Source of the DNA: Paenibacillus urinalis
GTDB taxonomy: Bacteria; Bacillota; Bacilli; Paenibacillales; Paenibacillaceae
NCBI RefSeq assembly: GCF_028747985.1
Contig: NZ_CP118108.1
Coordinates: 1,431,501-1,495,500, forward strand
Direction of reading: 5' to 3'
DNA length: 64,000 bases
Part shown: positions 42,554 to 52,600 of the stretch, in pieces
How the letters are laid out: each line of letters begins with the position of its first letter
How positions within the stretch are numbered: the first letter of the stretch is position 1
The notes under the pieces: model-generated
The model's input: only the letters and a program-made list of their open reading frames with translations
Database searches by the model: none
Told to the model about the DNA's origin: nothing
Translations under genes and position numbers: made by a program

Positions 42554-43225
42554 ATGAGATATTTTACGGTGGATTTATACAACGAAATGCAGGTAAGAGG
42601 CTGCATGGGAAGCTACTTCGAATCGGAGGAACAGCGCCAAGAGGAGATGCAATGGCTCGCTGCAGAAGGCAGGGACTTCTATCAGGAGTCACGAGACCGA
42701 TTTGAATGGCTGCGCCCTCATATGCTGCAATTCTTGCCTGCTCACTTGTTAAAGTACGTATATGACGAGAGCATTATGGATTGCTATATTCACAGCCCTG
42801 AAATGAAGGCAGAGATCGGCGCATGGAAGAAGGAGTGGGACCATAAATGGAAAACAATCTGCGACAGATACTGGGAACACTACAAATCCATACAAGAGCA
42901 GCTGCCAGCAGAGGTTCGAAGATTAGATAAGGAATTTCACTTGCATGATGCTAGAATTATAGATGTACGGACGGAGCATCAACAGGCAGATATTCTTCTT
43001 GACGTCGTCGGATACTCTAAGCACCAGTACCAATTATGCTTTACCGGAGTGAAGGTGTTTAATAACTCCCCGGGGATTATGAAGGATGTCTTGCTATACC
43101 CTGAGATTGATATAACTGAAGGAGGTTTATTTGAGATTCGAATACTGATGAACAGCATGAATATTTTTCACATTATAGCCAGCGATTTGAGTATTGAGAT
43201 CATACCTGTGCAGACAAATAGCTGA
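42554..43225 (+). CDS. DUF4085 protein
   Basis: 223 aa; MRYFTVDLYNEMQVRG and the helical YWEHYKSIQEQLPAEVRRLDKEFHLHDARI segment followed by a beta domain match DUF4085. Cytoplasmic; function unknown. 17 bases after the previous gene, likely the same operon. Confidence 0.75.
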   Translation: MRYFTVDLYNEMQVRGCMGSYFESEEQRQEEMQWLAAEGRDFYQESRDRFEWLRPHMLQFLPAHLLKYVYDESIMDCYIHSPEMKAEIGAWKKEWDHKWKTICDRYWEHYKSIQEQLPAEVRRLDKEFHLHDARIIDVRTEHQQADILLDVVGYSKHQYQLCFTGVKVFNNSPGIMKDVLLYPEIDITEGGLFEIRILMNSMNIFHIIASDLSIEIIPVQTNS

Positions 43226-43255
43226 ACACATATGTATTCACGAAAGGAAACATTT

Positions 43256-43807
43256 ATGGAACAAGTCATTATTTCTTCATACAACGCAGAATGGATGCAG
43301 GACTACGAGCATGAACAGAAGAAAATACGATATAGCTTCGAAAGTCTTCCTGTCTTCCTTGAACATATCGGCAGCAGCGCTGTTCCTGGTATGGACTCCA
43401 AACCCACCATTGATATGATGGCCGGGGTTGAGGAGCTTAGTCTCGTGAATGAGACAATTATTCAGCGTTTGGACGAGATCGGATATGAATATGTACATAA
43501 GCCGGAATTTCCAGAGCGGCTCTTTTTTCGAAAAGGAAAATGGAGAGCTGGAACCCATCACTTGCATGTGTACAAGTTCAAGGGTCCGCATTGGATTAAC
43601 CAGTTACTGTTTCGCGATTATCTGAAATCCCATGAAGAGGTCAAGCAGGAATATAATCGGCTCAAAAAGAAGCTGCAAGCAGCGCATACCTATGACCGTG
43701 TGGCCTATACCGAAGGGAAATCGGATTTTATTATCCAGACGATCCAGCAGGCGAGGGAAGATAAGGAATTGATTGCAAGACTGCATAGCAAGGGCTTGAT
43801 ATTGTAA
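43256..43807 (+). CDS. GrpB family protein
   Basis: 183 aa; VIISSYNAEWMQDYEHEQ, LEHIGSSAVPGMDSKPTIDMM and QLLFRDYLKSH show the GrpB core. Diverged from the copy at 29057. ATG 43256 follows GAAAGGA; the upstream ATG at 43232 lacks a site. Confidence 0.85.
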   Translation: MEQVIISSYNAEWMQDYEHEQKKIRYSFESLPVFLEHIGSSAVPGMDSKPTIDMMAGVEELSLVNETIIQRLDEIGYEYVHKPEFPERLFFRKGKWRAGTHHLHVYKFKGPHWINQLLFRDYLKSHEEVKQEYNRLKKKLQAAHTYDRVAYTEGKSDFIIQTIQQAREDKELIARLHSKGLIL

Positions 43808-43835
43808 TCTAGTCTATTACAAGGGAGAGGCGTCA

Positions 43836-44456
43836 ATGGAGCAGCTTAAATGGCTCGCGTGGGCACAGCAGATTCAGGCCATTAGTCAAACCGGTCTGGC
43901 TTATTCGAAGGACGTATTTGACTTGGAGCGTTTTGAGCAGCTTAGAGCACTCAGCATCGAAATCATGACAGAGTATGTGGATGTGGAAGTCGATCAGATC
44001 CGAGACCTATTCGCGAGTGAGACTGGATATGCAACACCGAAGGTGGACGTCCGCGGGGTTGTTTTTCAACACAATAAAGTTCTAATGGTGAAAGAAAAGA
44101 TCGATGGAGCATGGGCGCTTCCTGGGGGCTGGGTGGACATCGGGCTGTCTCCCAAAGAGGTTGTTGTAAAGGAAGTGCGGGAAGAATCCGGCTATGAAGT
44201 ACAGGCTGTCCGCCTGCTTGGCGTATATGATAAGAAGTTCCACGATCATCCGCCGTCCCCCTTTTATGTATACAAGATGTTTATTCGATGTGAGCTCATT
44301 GGCGGCAAACCGCAAGAAGGTGTGGAAACGTCAGAGGTTGGCTTTTTTGATGAGGATCATTTGCCGGAGCTCTCCATCGACAGAAACACCGAGAAGCAGA
44401 TTAAGGCATTGTTCAATGACTTGAGAGATCCTTCAAGGGACGTATTTTGTGACTAG
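43836..44456 (+). CDS. Nudix hydrolase with N-terminal NUDIX_N domain
   Basis: 206 aa. Residues 1-60 form the helical extension found in ADP-ribose/nucleoside-diphosphate hydrolases of Firmicutes; the Nudix box GGWVDIGLSPKEVVVKEVREESGYE is complete near residues 94-118. AAGGGAG precedes the ATG. Substrate unknown, NDP-sugar or ADP-ribose plausible. Confidence 0.85.
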   Translation: MEQLKWLAWAQQIQAISQTGLAYSKDVFDLERFEQLRALSIEIMTEYVDVEVDQIRDLFASETGYATPKVDVRGVVFQHNKVLMVKEKIDGAWALPGGWVDIGLSPKEVVVKEVREESGYEVQAVRLLGVYDKKFHDHPPSPFYVYKMFIRCELIGGKPQEGVETSEVGFFDEDHLPELSIDRNTEKQIKALFNDLRDPSRDVFCD

Positions 44457-44464
44457 AGGTGGCG

Positions 44465-44958
44465 ATGAAGAAATTAATTATTATTAACGGAACGATGGGT
44501 GTAGGCAAAACAACGGTAAGCAAAAAGGTCCATAAATCACTGGAAGATCCGTCTGGCTCGATGGGGACTGGTGCTGGATGATGAATCCTTGGGTGTTCAG
44601 TGAGGAGAACATTCGGATTGTCATGGACAACATGACCTATTTGCTTCGTAATTATCTTACCAATTCCACATTTGACTACGTCATCCTGAGCTGGGTTCTG
44701 CATAAGGAAGAGATCAGGGATGAACTGTTGGACAGACTCAGCGGATTGGAGTTTCAGGTAGAAACGATCACGCTGACTTGCTCGGAAATTGCTTTAAGGA
44801 AGAGAATGGAGCAGGATCAGCGAACCGAGGAAGAGTTTAAGCGAAGCATAGATAGACTCCAAGGGTATGAGCATATGCAAACCACTCTAATAGATACAAG
44901 CATTGTAACAATGAATCAGGTAGTGGAGCAGATACGGCATATCATTAGATCTAGTTGA
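44465..44958 (+). pseudogene. P-loop kinase-like protein, frameshifted
   Basis: MKKLIIINGTMGVGKTTVSKKV gives a Walker A motif, then a shift near GATCC at 44546-44550; thereafter WLDGDWCWMMNPWVFSEEN continues in another frame to 44958. One added base restores a 164-aa member of the small shikimate-kinase-like/nucleotide kinase group common in Bacillus. GAGGTGG precedes the ATG, five bases after the Nudix stop. Confidence 0.75.
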
Positions 44959-45082
44959 GATAAGCAAGACATTGTTTGGCCTGCAGGAGGCAAGATGGTT
45001 ATAGAAATTTACTACCAAGACGAATGAGCCCTGATGAAGTATAGTGAATTACAGGATTAGAAAAATGAATGGGGGATACGAT

Positions 45083-45592
45083 TTGAAGATTGCTTTACTG
45101 ATCGTGGATATGCAGGAGCTATTACTGAAGGACCAGGTTAAACCGCAGGATAAGCACAATGCCTGTGAGTATATCAATTACGTAGCGGATCGACTTCGCG
45201 AGAATGATCAGGTCGTCGTTCATATCAAGGATATAGAAGGTGCAGATCATCCTGACGATGCAGCTTATGATTTTATACCGGAGATACATATAGAAGCTGG
45301 AGATATCACCATGAACAAGGTCCATTCCAATGCATTCTGGCAGACAGAGCTGGAATCGATGCTTAAAGAAAAAGGTGTCGAGCTCGTCATCGTTTCTGGC
45401 TTCGCGGCGGAGCATTGTGTGCTTTTCACATATAATGGAGCCATCGAGAGGGGCTTCAACACTGCGATGCTGCAAGGAGGTATTCTGAGCTCCAGAGAAG
45501 ATGCAGTTCAAACGACATATCGTGACAGGCAGATCATATCTTATACTGTCGTTGAGCTATTCGCAGCAAGCCTTACCCACCCGAAGAAATGA
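45083..45592 (+). CDS. Isochorismatase-like cysteine hydrolase
   Basis: 169 aa. LIVDMQELLL (catalytic Asp), the Lys of MNKVHSNAFWQTEL, and VIVSGFAAEHCVLFT with the nucleophilic Cys reproduce the D-K-C triad. Hydrolyses amides or isochorismate-like substrates. TTG 45083 follows GGGGG. Its last codons overlap the terminator. Confidence 0.8.
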   Translation: MKIALLIVDMQELLLKDQVKPQDKHNACEYINYVADRLRENDQVVVHIKDIEGADHPDDAAYDFIPEIHIEAGDITMNKVHSNAFWQTELESMLKEKGVELVIVSGFAAEHCVLFTYNGAIERGFNTAMLQGGILSSREDAVQTTYRDRQIISYTVVELFAASLTHPKK

Positions 45593-45611
45593 GACACGGT
45601 GGGCTTTTTTT
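45575..45611 (+). terminator. Intrinsic terminator overlapping the gene end
   Basis: ACCCACC pairs with GGTGGGC across about 16 bases, with TTTTTTT behind. Confidence 0.7.
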
Positions 45612-45641
45612 ATATGCTGCTGAATATGAGATTGGGGGAAC

Positions 45642-46700
45642 ATGATGAGCTATATCATTCGTAAAATCAGAACTCCAGAAGACTATTCTTCCATCGCGGA
45701 GATTCTCGGTTATGTTTTCTCTGAACCGACATCTGCAGAGAATCTGGCTGACGAGGATGCCAAAATTCCTGCTGCCGGATCACTATGGATCAATGAGGAC
45801 GGACAGCTTGCCGGATTCGACCGGTATCGCTTGGTCGCTGTGAATGAGAAGGGAGAGGTTGTGGGCTACGGAATATCCTGGAGAGCGCCTTGGACCGAGG
45901 CAGGAGAGCTGAATCATCTTCTGGCTGTTCATCCGGATTACCGCAAGCAAGGCATTGGCCGAGCACTGTACAGAGAGCTTGAGAATTGGGCTGTCCTGAA
46001 CGGAGCAAGCAAGCTGAATTATGAAGTGAATGATAATGATGCTTCCTCTATCGCATTTGCCGAGCATCGTCGATTTGATCGAGAAAGACATCAGTTCGAA
46101 TCTGTCCTAGAGCTATCGAATGATGGCCTGGAATCATCGATGCCTTCACAGTCTTCAATTGTTATTCAGCCTTTATCCGAGATGCTAGAGCCAGAGGCCG
46201 AACAGAAGCTCTATGAGCTGTATAAAGGAACGAGCCGAGATATTCCGGGAATTAGCGGAGATTATTTTGATTTTCAAGAATGGAAGAAGTGGACATTGGA
46301 GCTGCCCGGCTCAAGGCCCGAGTATGTGCTGATCGCCCTGGATGGAGATCGGTACGTCGGAGTAGCGCATCTGCTGCATCAGACCTCCACGGAGAGTATG
46401 TACCATGAATATACAGGGGTAGATAAAGCGTACCGCGGCAGAGGAATCGGATTTGCATTGAAGGTAAGCGCTGTACAGCTTGCGAAGCAGTTGAAGATCA
46501 AGTACTTGCGTACGAATAATGACTCTCTGAACCATCCCATGCTTCACATCAATCGAGACCTGCTGGGATATAAGCCGGTGCCGGGAAGATATAAGATGGT
46601 AAAGAAACTGCCTAAAGAGAATAATGCTCTAGTGAACAAAGCAGCTAAACTCGAATCAAATGTAAAAGTAGATCTCATTTTGGAATCGGGTCCTGACTGA
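45642..46700 (+). CDS. Double-domain GNAT acetyltransferase
   Basis: 352 aa with two GNAT domains: HPDYRKQGIGRALYRELEN (about residue 103-121) and VDKAYRGRGIGFALKVSAVQ (about 263-282). Two-domain GNATs of this size include mycothiol synthase-like and aminoglycoside-type enzymes; neither assignment can be fixed here. Start ATG ATG at 45642/45645 behind GGGGGAAC. Confidence 0.85.
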   Translation: MMSYIIRKIRTPEDYSSIAEILGYVFSEPTSAENLADEDAKIPAAGSLWINEDGQLAGFDRYRLVAVNEKGEVVGYGISWRAPWTEAGELNHLLAVHPDYRKQGIGRALYRELENWAVLNGASKLNYEVNDNDASSIAFAEHRRFDRERHQFESVLELSNDGLESSMPSQSSIVIQPLSEMLEPEAEQKLYELYKGTSRDIPGISGDYFDFQEWKKWTLELPGSRPEYVLIALDGDRYVGVAHLLHQTSTESMYHEYTGVDKAYRGRGIGFALKVSAVQLAKQLKIKYLRTNNDSLNHPMLHINRDLLGYKPVPGRYKMVKKLPKENNALVNKAAKLESNVKVDLILESGPD

Positions 46701-46793
46701 AGCCGCTGGCGAGGATCTTACAGTCAGATACGAACAAGGAAAGAGAATTCAGAGCTTTACAATTCGCTGACACAGAAGGTGAGGAATCGGTTC

Positions 46794-47288
46794 ATGCTTG
46801 AAGTGCTTCCTGCAAGATTAACGGATGGTCCAGAAATATTAGAGCTGTGGACAGGTGCGGCCCGCTGGATACAGGCCAAAGGGATCAACCAGTGGCATCC
46901 TGATGAATTTAACCTCGCGCAGACCGAACAATTGATTATGGATCGTGAGCTGGAGTTTTTTGTGGCAAAAACGGACGGGATTATTATAGGTACGCTGTAC
47001 ATTTGCTGGTCTGACCCGGTTGTCTGGGGCGAGCTGAATGATGCGGCGTCGTCAGGATATATTCACAGGTTTGCCGTCAAGAGATCACATTTGGGTCAAG
47101 GCGTAGGCAGAGAGCTGTTGTTGTGGGCGGAAGATTACATAAGAATTAAAGGAAAGAAGCAGATTAGGCTGGACTGCATGGCAGATAACGAGAGGCTAAA
47201 TCAGTACTATGTAACTTCTGGATATATCCATAAGAAGCTGCTCCACTGGGATAACGGCTGGAAGATCAATTTGTATGAGAAGGAGTAA
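46794..47288 (+). CDS. GNAT family N-acetyltransferase
   Basis: 164 aa; AVKRSHLGQGVGRELLLWAEDY and DCMADNERLNQYYVTSGY. AAGGTGAGG lies nine bases before ATG 46794, so I prefer it to GTG 46779. A terminator follows. Confidence 0.85.
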   Translation: MLEVLPARLTDGPEILELWTGAARWIQAKGINQWHPDEFNLAQTEQLIMDRELEFFVAKTDGIIIGTLYICWSDPVVWGELNDAASSGYIHRFAVKRSHLGQGVGRELLLWAEDYIRIKGKKQIRLDCMADNERLNQYYVTSGYIHKKLLHWDNGWKINLYEKE

Positions 47289-47344
47289 TCTCCTTCTAAA
47301 GATCGTTTCAAATTTTTTGGTTTAGGGATTATAAAATAGGTTCG

Positions 47345-47376
47345 AGTCTCCATCCATTTAGGGATGGGGGCTTTTT
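47345..47376 (+). terminator. Intrinsic terminator
   Basis: AGTCTCCATCC-ATTTA-GGGATGGGGGCT with TTTTT. Confidence 0.8.
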
Positions 47377-47577
47377 ATGTCGAAATGTGAAATAATTCCT
47401 TGCAATTATAAACTAGTCATGACGGGGTCGTATTTAACTTGAGAATAGAGAATTTATGCAAAAAATAGTCTTATAGTATTAAAAAACTAACAAAAAAAGC
47501 CGATTAGAAAAAGTGAACACCAGTTTACTTTTAGTGAAGGTAAGATTATATAGTTCTTAAGCACTACTTGTAAATTG

Positions 47578-47658
47578 AATACGTGGCAAAGCTGTTGAAA
47601 AGCAGTGACGCAAAGCTAGAGGGACTACTTCCGTAAGGAAATGTCAGCCAGTTGCTTG
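47578..47658 (+). ncRNA. Cyclic di-GMP-I (GEMM) riboswitch aptamer
   Basis: GGCAAAGC, a stem capped by a GAAA tetraloop (GCTGTTGAAAAGCAG), the invariant TGACGCAAAGC, then a second stem with TCC-GTAA-GGA and the closing GCCAGTTGC reproduce the GEMM-I consensus in order. It binds c-di-GMP in known examples. It is followed by a terminator and the chemoreceptor gene, a common target of this riboswitch. The sign of control cannot be decided by eye. The rest of the 47289-47824 spacer shows no gene. Confidence 0.9.
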
Positions 47659-47665
47659 AATGAGC

Positions 47666-47700
47666 CATGGCATTATTTTGTCCATAGGTTCATTTTTTTG
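47666..47700 (+). terminator. Riboswitch expression-platform terminator
   Basis: TGAGCCATGG and CCATAGGTTCA pair over an AT-rich loop and run into TTTTTTT, about ten bases after the aptamer, fitting transcription attenuation. Confidence 0.75.
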
Positions 47701-47824
47701 TTTATTAAAGCGATCTATGAGAAAGGAGGAAGCAGACACCATCGCCCAAGGCTGGAAGGTTTACCATGCAATTTAAGATGAAATAGAAACTACATATGGA
47801 TGAGTAGGGAGAGAACTGTCAGAC

Positions 47825-49588
47825 ATGAGTAAGTTAAAAAAATGGAGCTTCAAAAACCTGAGCATTGTTGCTAGAAATATGATACTCACAAGCTTCTATA
47901 TCATTATTACAGGTGCTGTCGTTATTGGCTGCAGTCAGTTTATTCAAGGTAATGTATTGACCAAACAGCTTCAATCCGATTCCGGAAAATTAATGGAGGC
48001 TCTGGGAAGCCAGGTATCTGTGGAAGATGCGGAAGCAGCGAAAAATAACCCGGATCCGAATTCTCCGATTCAACAACAAATTACGGCTGTATTTGATGAG
48101 TTATCCAAGACCCATCCCAATGTAGCACAAGGCTATATCTTTGGACCGGAGCTGGAAGAGGGTACGCAAACCTCGATCATTGCACTGCCAACTGCAGTGC
48201 TTGAGATGTTCGCTGCAGAAGATATGGCACTTGGCGACATGTACGCACAGCCTCAAATTCATGCAGACGGCGTGAAGGAGATGCTTGAAACCAAGGAAAT
48301 AGCCTACACCGCTGCTTATAACGATGATTATGGTACATGGATTACGGTACTGTATCCCTTTGTGAATGGAGCAGGCGAAGTATTTGCATATATGGGAATT
48401 GATGTGGATGCAAGTCTGATTGCAACAGGCAAGCAGGAGCTGCTGACATACACACTTCTTGCACTGCTGATTACGCTCGTTATCGTTCTTGCATTGCAAT
48501 ACATTACACTTAGACAGACCTTCAAGCCGGTCAAAGAGCTGATGGGTGCACTAGATAAGATAAGTAAGGGTGACTTTACCGTACAGCTGAGAACGAGTGA
48601 TGATGAGCTTGGACAAGTCAACGAGAAATTCAACACCACAGCAAGTAACATCGGTCGTTTGGTTACTACGATCAAGAAGGTATCCGAGCAATCCGCGGAG
48701 CAATCCAAATTCTTGTTCAGTGCGGTTGAAGTTAACAACGAAAATACGGTAGATATTACGAAAAATATTGAAGAAATGACCAATAGTGTTGCGAAGCAAA
48801 GTGTGTCGATATCAGAGAGCGTTGTTTCGCTCGAAGAGATCTCATCCGGTGTGACCACAATTGCCGGAAATACGTCCGAGCTGTCCGAGATTTCTTTGCA
48901 GATGAAGGAGCAGTCTGAGGTAGGACATCAGAATGTAGATCAGGTCATTGAGCAGATGAATTCCATCAATCGTTCGGTTAAGAACTCGGTAGATATTATT
49001 GAGAAGCTGCAGATGCGTTCCGGCGAAATTGGCCAGATCGTTCAAGTGATTACAGAGCTTGCTTCACAGACGAACCTGTTGTCTCTGAATGCAAGTATTG
49101 AAGCGGCAAGAGCTGGTGAAGAGGGACGAGGATTTGCGGTCGTAGCGGATGAAGTGAAGAAGCTGTCCGAAGCCTCCAAGAAATCGGCAGATCAGATTGC
49201 AGAATTGATCGGATACATCCAGGATGAGACGGCTCTCGCTGTAGAGGCCATTGGTGATGGAGAGCAAAATGTAGCCAAAGGAATTGAAATCGTCAAAGAA
49301 ACCGGCTCGATCTTCAAAGGTATCCTGGTTTCGACGGATTCCGTCACAAGCCAAATTCAAGAAGTATCTGCCGCTACACAGCAGATGGTCGCAGAAACGG
49401 AGCAAATTACGGCTTCAATCAAATCACTTGCGGATATGGCTGAGAAGAATTCAGTAGTCTCCGGTCAAATTGAGCGTAGTGCTCAAGAGCAGCAGGCTGC
49501 TTTTGCCAAGATTTTTGATTCAGCGGAACAAATGAATGAGGTTGCAAGCGAATTAGAATCATTAGTAGACAAACTTAGAGTGCAATAA
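47825..49588 (+). CDS. Methyl-accepting chemotaxis protein
   Basis: 587 aa transmembrane receptor: helix about residues 18-38, extracellular Cache-like sensor 40-200, second helix about 205-225, HAMP, and a cytoplasmic coiled-coil with the hairpin tip [40 protein letters not shown] that docks CheA/CheW. It sits behind the c-di-GMP-I riboswitch and 20 bases before the NRPS-like gene with no terminator between, so both are probably under the riboswitch. Confidence 0.95.
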   Translation: MSKLKKWSFKNLSIVARNMILTSFYIIITGAVVIGCSQFIQGNVLTKQLQSDSGKLMEALGSQVSVEDAEAAKNNPDPNSPIQQQITAVFDELSKTHPNVAQGYIFGPELEEGTQTSIIALPTAVLEMFAAEDMALGDMYAQPQIHADGVKEMLETKEIAYTAAYNDDYGTWITVLYPFVNGAGEVFAYMGIDVDASLIATGKQELLTYTLLALLITLVIVLALQYITLRQTFKPVKELMGALDKISKGDFTVQLRTSDDELGQVNEKFNTTASNIGRLVTTIKKVSEQSAEQSKFLFSAVEVNNENTVDITKNIEEMTNSVAKQSVSISESVVSLEEISSGVTTIAGNTSELSEISLQMKEQSEVGHQNVDQVIEQMNSINRSVKNSVDIIEKLQMRSGEIGQIVQVITELASQTNLLSLNASIEAARAGEEGRGFAVVADEVKKLSEASKKSADQIAELIGYIQDETALAVEAIGDGEQNVAKGIEIVKETGSIFKGILVSTDSVTSQIQEVSAATQQMVAETEQITASIKSLADMAEKNSVVSGQIERSAQEQQAAFAKIFDSAEQMNEVASELESLVDKLRVQ

Positions 49589-49608
49589 TAAAAGGGAGCT
49601 GATATCTG

Positions 49609-52600
49609 TTGAATACCACCGTGTTGTTAGAACAAACCAAGCAGTATTGGTCTGACGAGCTGCAGCTGCCTTTGCCTGGATTTCATTTGTATACAGATGG
49701 GTCATTGAACTATGCCAAGCAGGCAGCAGCTCAGACAGAGCAGGTACTGAACCTCGAGCCCGTAATGCTGAAGCGTTACAGTGAACTATATGATATGAAG
49801 GCATGGATGCTTGCCGGATACGCGGTATTCCTGCACCGAATGACTCAGGACAATGATATGCTGATTGGTGTGCAAAACAGAAGAGAACAGCTTCTTCCTA
49901 TGCGTATCTCCATAAGTAGAACAGATTCGTTCAGACGTGTGTATGAGCAGGTGCTGGATAAGCTTGTACAACTGGATTCATCAGAGCTGAGTCATGCGGA
50001 TGTGGAGAATATAGCTGGATACACGGTTCAATATCAAACCATATACGGCATGAAGCTTCATCATGAAGCCAGCAGACTGAATTGGTATGTGCAGGAGGGG
50101 CCGGATACCTGGCTCCTTCATGTTTCGTATGATTCGCAGCTGTTCAAGCAAGCTACCATTCGCCGATACATGCAGCACTTTGAGCGGTTATTGAGCGGTG
50201 TGCTTGAAGATGGAGATATGGATACGACGATTTCTAGTCTTCCCATTCTGACAGAAGAAGACTGGAGAGCCTACGATGTGCTGAACGACACGAAGATGAG
50301 TCTCCCGGAGCAGGCCACCATCGTGTCCATGTTCACTTCGGTAGCTGCGCAGTTTCCAGATCGAACCGCCTTGTCCGCGAATGAGGATGAGCTTACCTAT
50401 CAGGAGCTCGACCTGCTGTCAAACAAAATTGCAAATATGCTCTTGGAGAAGGGGATACGCAAGGGTGAATTTGTGTCTCTCTTTATGGAGCGAAGCTTAG
50501 AGACGATTGTAAGCCTGCTGGGTGTAATGAAAGCTGGAGGAGCTTATATCCCGCTTGATCCGACCCATCCGGAGGAGAGAAATGCATATATCATCGAAGA
50601 TACGAAATCAAAGGTGATCCTGACCGAGAGCAGCTATATTCCGAAGCTGGATTCACTGCTTGCCGGATTCGAGCATAGACCGGAAATCGTCTGTTTAGAT
50701 CAGCTTGACGGTTCCTATTCCGAGACGGCGCCAGCGATCCGCATTGACGAGGATGATCTGGCCTATGTCATTTATACATCGGGATCAACAGGCAAGCCGA
50801 AGGGAGCCTTGATTGCCCATAAAGGGGTTGTCAATTTGGCGATGGCGACCAAGCAGGATCTTGGCTTAACGGAAGAGGATGTGATTCTGCAATACTCTAC
50901 CTTCAGTTTTGATGCTTCCGTGTATGATATCTTCGGTTCGATTGGGAGCGGTGCCAGACTGCATCTGCTGTCCGATGAAGAACGTTTCTCGATCGATGCT
51001 TTTACAGAAGCTGTGGAGCAGCTAGAAGCGACCCGTATCGCCATTTTGCCAACCGTATTCTTTAACAGACTTGCCGCCTATCTGCCGGAAGATGCCGCAG
51101 TAAAATATGAGAAGATTAAGAGCATCACTGTCGGGGGAGAAGCCCTGACGGGAGAGACGGTACGGATGTTCCAGAAAAAGCTGCAGATTCCGGTGACGAA
51201 TCTCTATGGTCCTACCGAAATTACCGTTGTTGCAACCGGACATAAGGTAGACTACCCCGTGCCGGAGGATGTCTCCACGATTGTGATCGGGACTCCGCTT
51301 GCCAACTACGAGCTGTATATTGTGGACGGGAACAATGACCTATGTCCAATAGGAGTTACAGGAGAGCTGCTAATCAGCTCTGTAGGTGTAGCCAAAGGTT
51401 ACTTGAACCAGCCGGAGAAGACGAAGGAAGCATTTATCTCAGATCCGATCCGTCCGGGTTCAGGGAAGAAATTTTATCGCTCTGGTGATTTGGTGCGGCT
51501 ATTGCCGAATGGACAGGTTGAATACAGAGGAAGACGGGATTCGCAAATTAAGATCAGAGGATTCCGAATTGAAATTGGTGAGATTGAAAATAGTTTTGCC
51601 AAGCACGAGAATATCAAGGACGTTGCAGTCATTCCAATTACTGAGGATGGCAACAAATTGTTAGCGGCATTTTATACAACGAACGATGGGGCAGCAATAT
51701 CTAAGAAGGATCTTGTGCAATATCTAAGCAAAAAGGTTCCGGGATATATGGTTCCTACGTATATGCAGCATGTAGTGGAAATGCCGTTATCTCCTACGGG
51801 AAAAGTGGATCGTAAACAACTCGCAGCTTATGAACTTAAGGCAGATGAGAATGATTCGATATATATGGCACCGGAGAATGAGATTCAGCAAGCGGTCGCA
51901 GCGTCCTGGGAACAGGTACTCGATCTGCAGAGAATTAGCATTCATGATGATTTCTTCGAGATTGGCGGGTATTCGCTCAAGATTCTTGAGATTCTGGTCC
52001 TGCTGAAGCCAAGCTATCCATTGCTCAAGATCAATGACTTCTTCCAGTATCCAACGATTGCTAGATTGGCCGAGCGGATCGAGGAGCTTAATCAGGCGGT
52101 AGAGAAGGATGCCAGGGATATAGATATCGTCAATCGTCCGATTGAGGATTTAGCGGAACATCCGGCAGTCATTGGTACTCCAGATCACTTCAGCATAAAG
52201 ACGTCTGCACAGAAAAACATTCTGCTGACAGGAGCAACCGGCTACTTAGGCTCTCATTTGCTGGCAGAGCTGCTTCAGCGTTCAGATGCTATCGTGTACT
52301 GTCTCGTCCGCTCTTCTTCGGGAATGGATCCGTATGCACGCTTGGTTCACATCATGCAGGGCTACTTCGGCAGTGAATCTGCAGAGTGGATTGAGAACCG
52401 GGTTGTTGTATTGGAAGGAGATCTGGAGAAGGAGAACCTGGGGCTTAGTGAGGCAGACCAAATGCTGGTGGCTAAGCAGATTGATTCTATCATCCACTGC
52501 GGTGCGGATGTGAGACACTTTGGAGATGCCAAGCATTTTGCTAATGTGAATGTAGAGAGCACGAATCGCCTGCTGTCTCTCGCGAGAGAAGGAAGCGGCA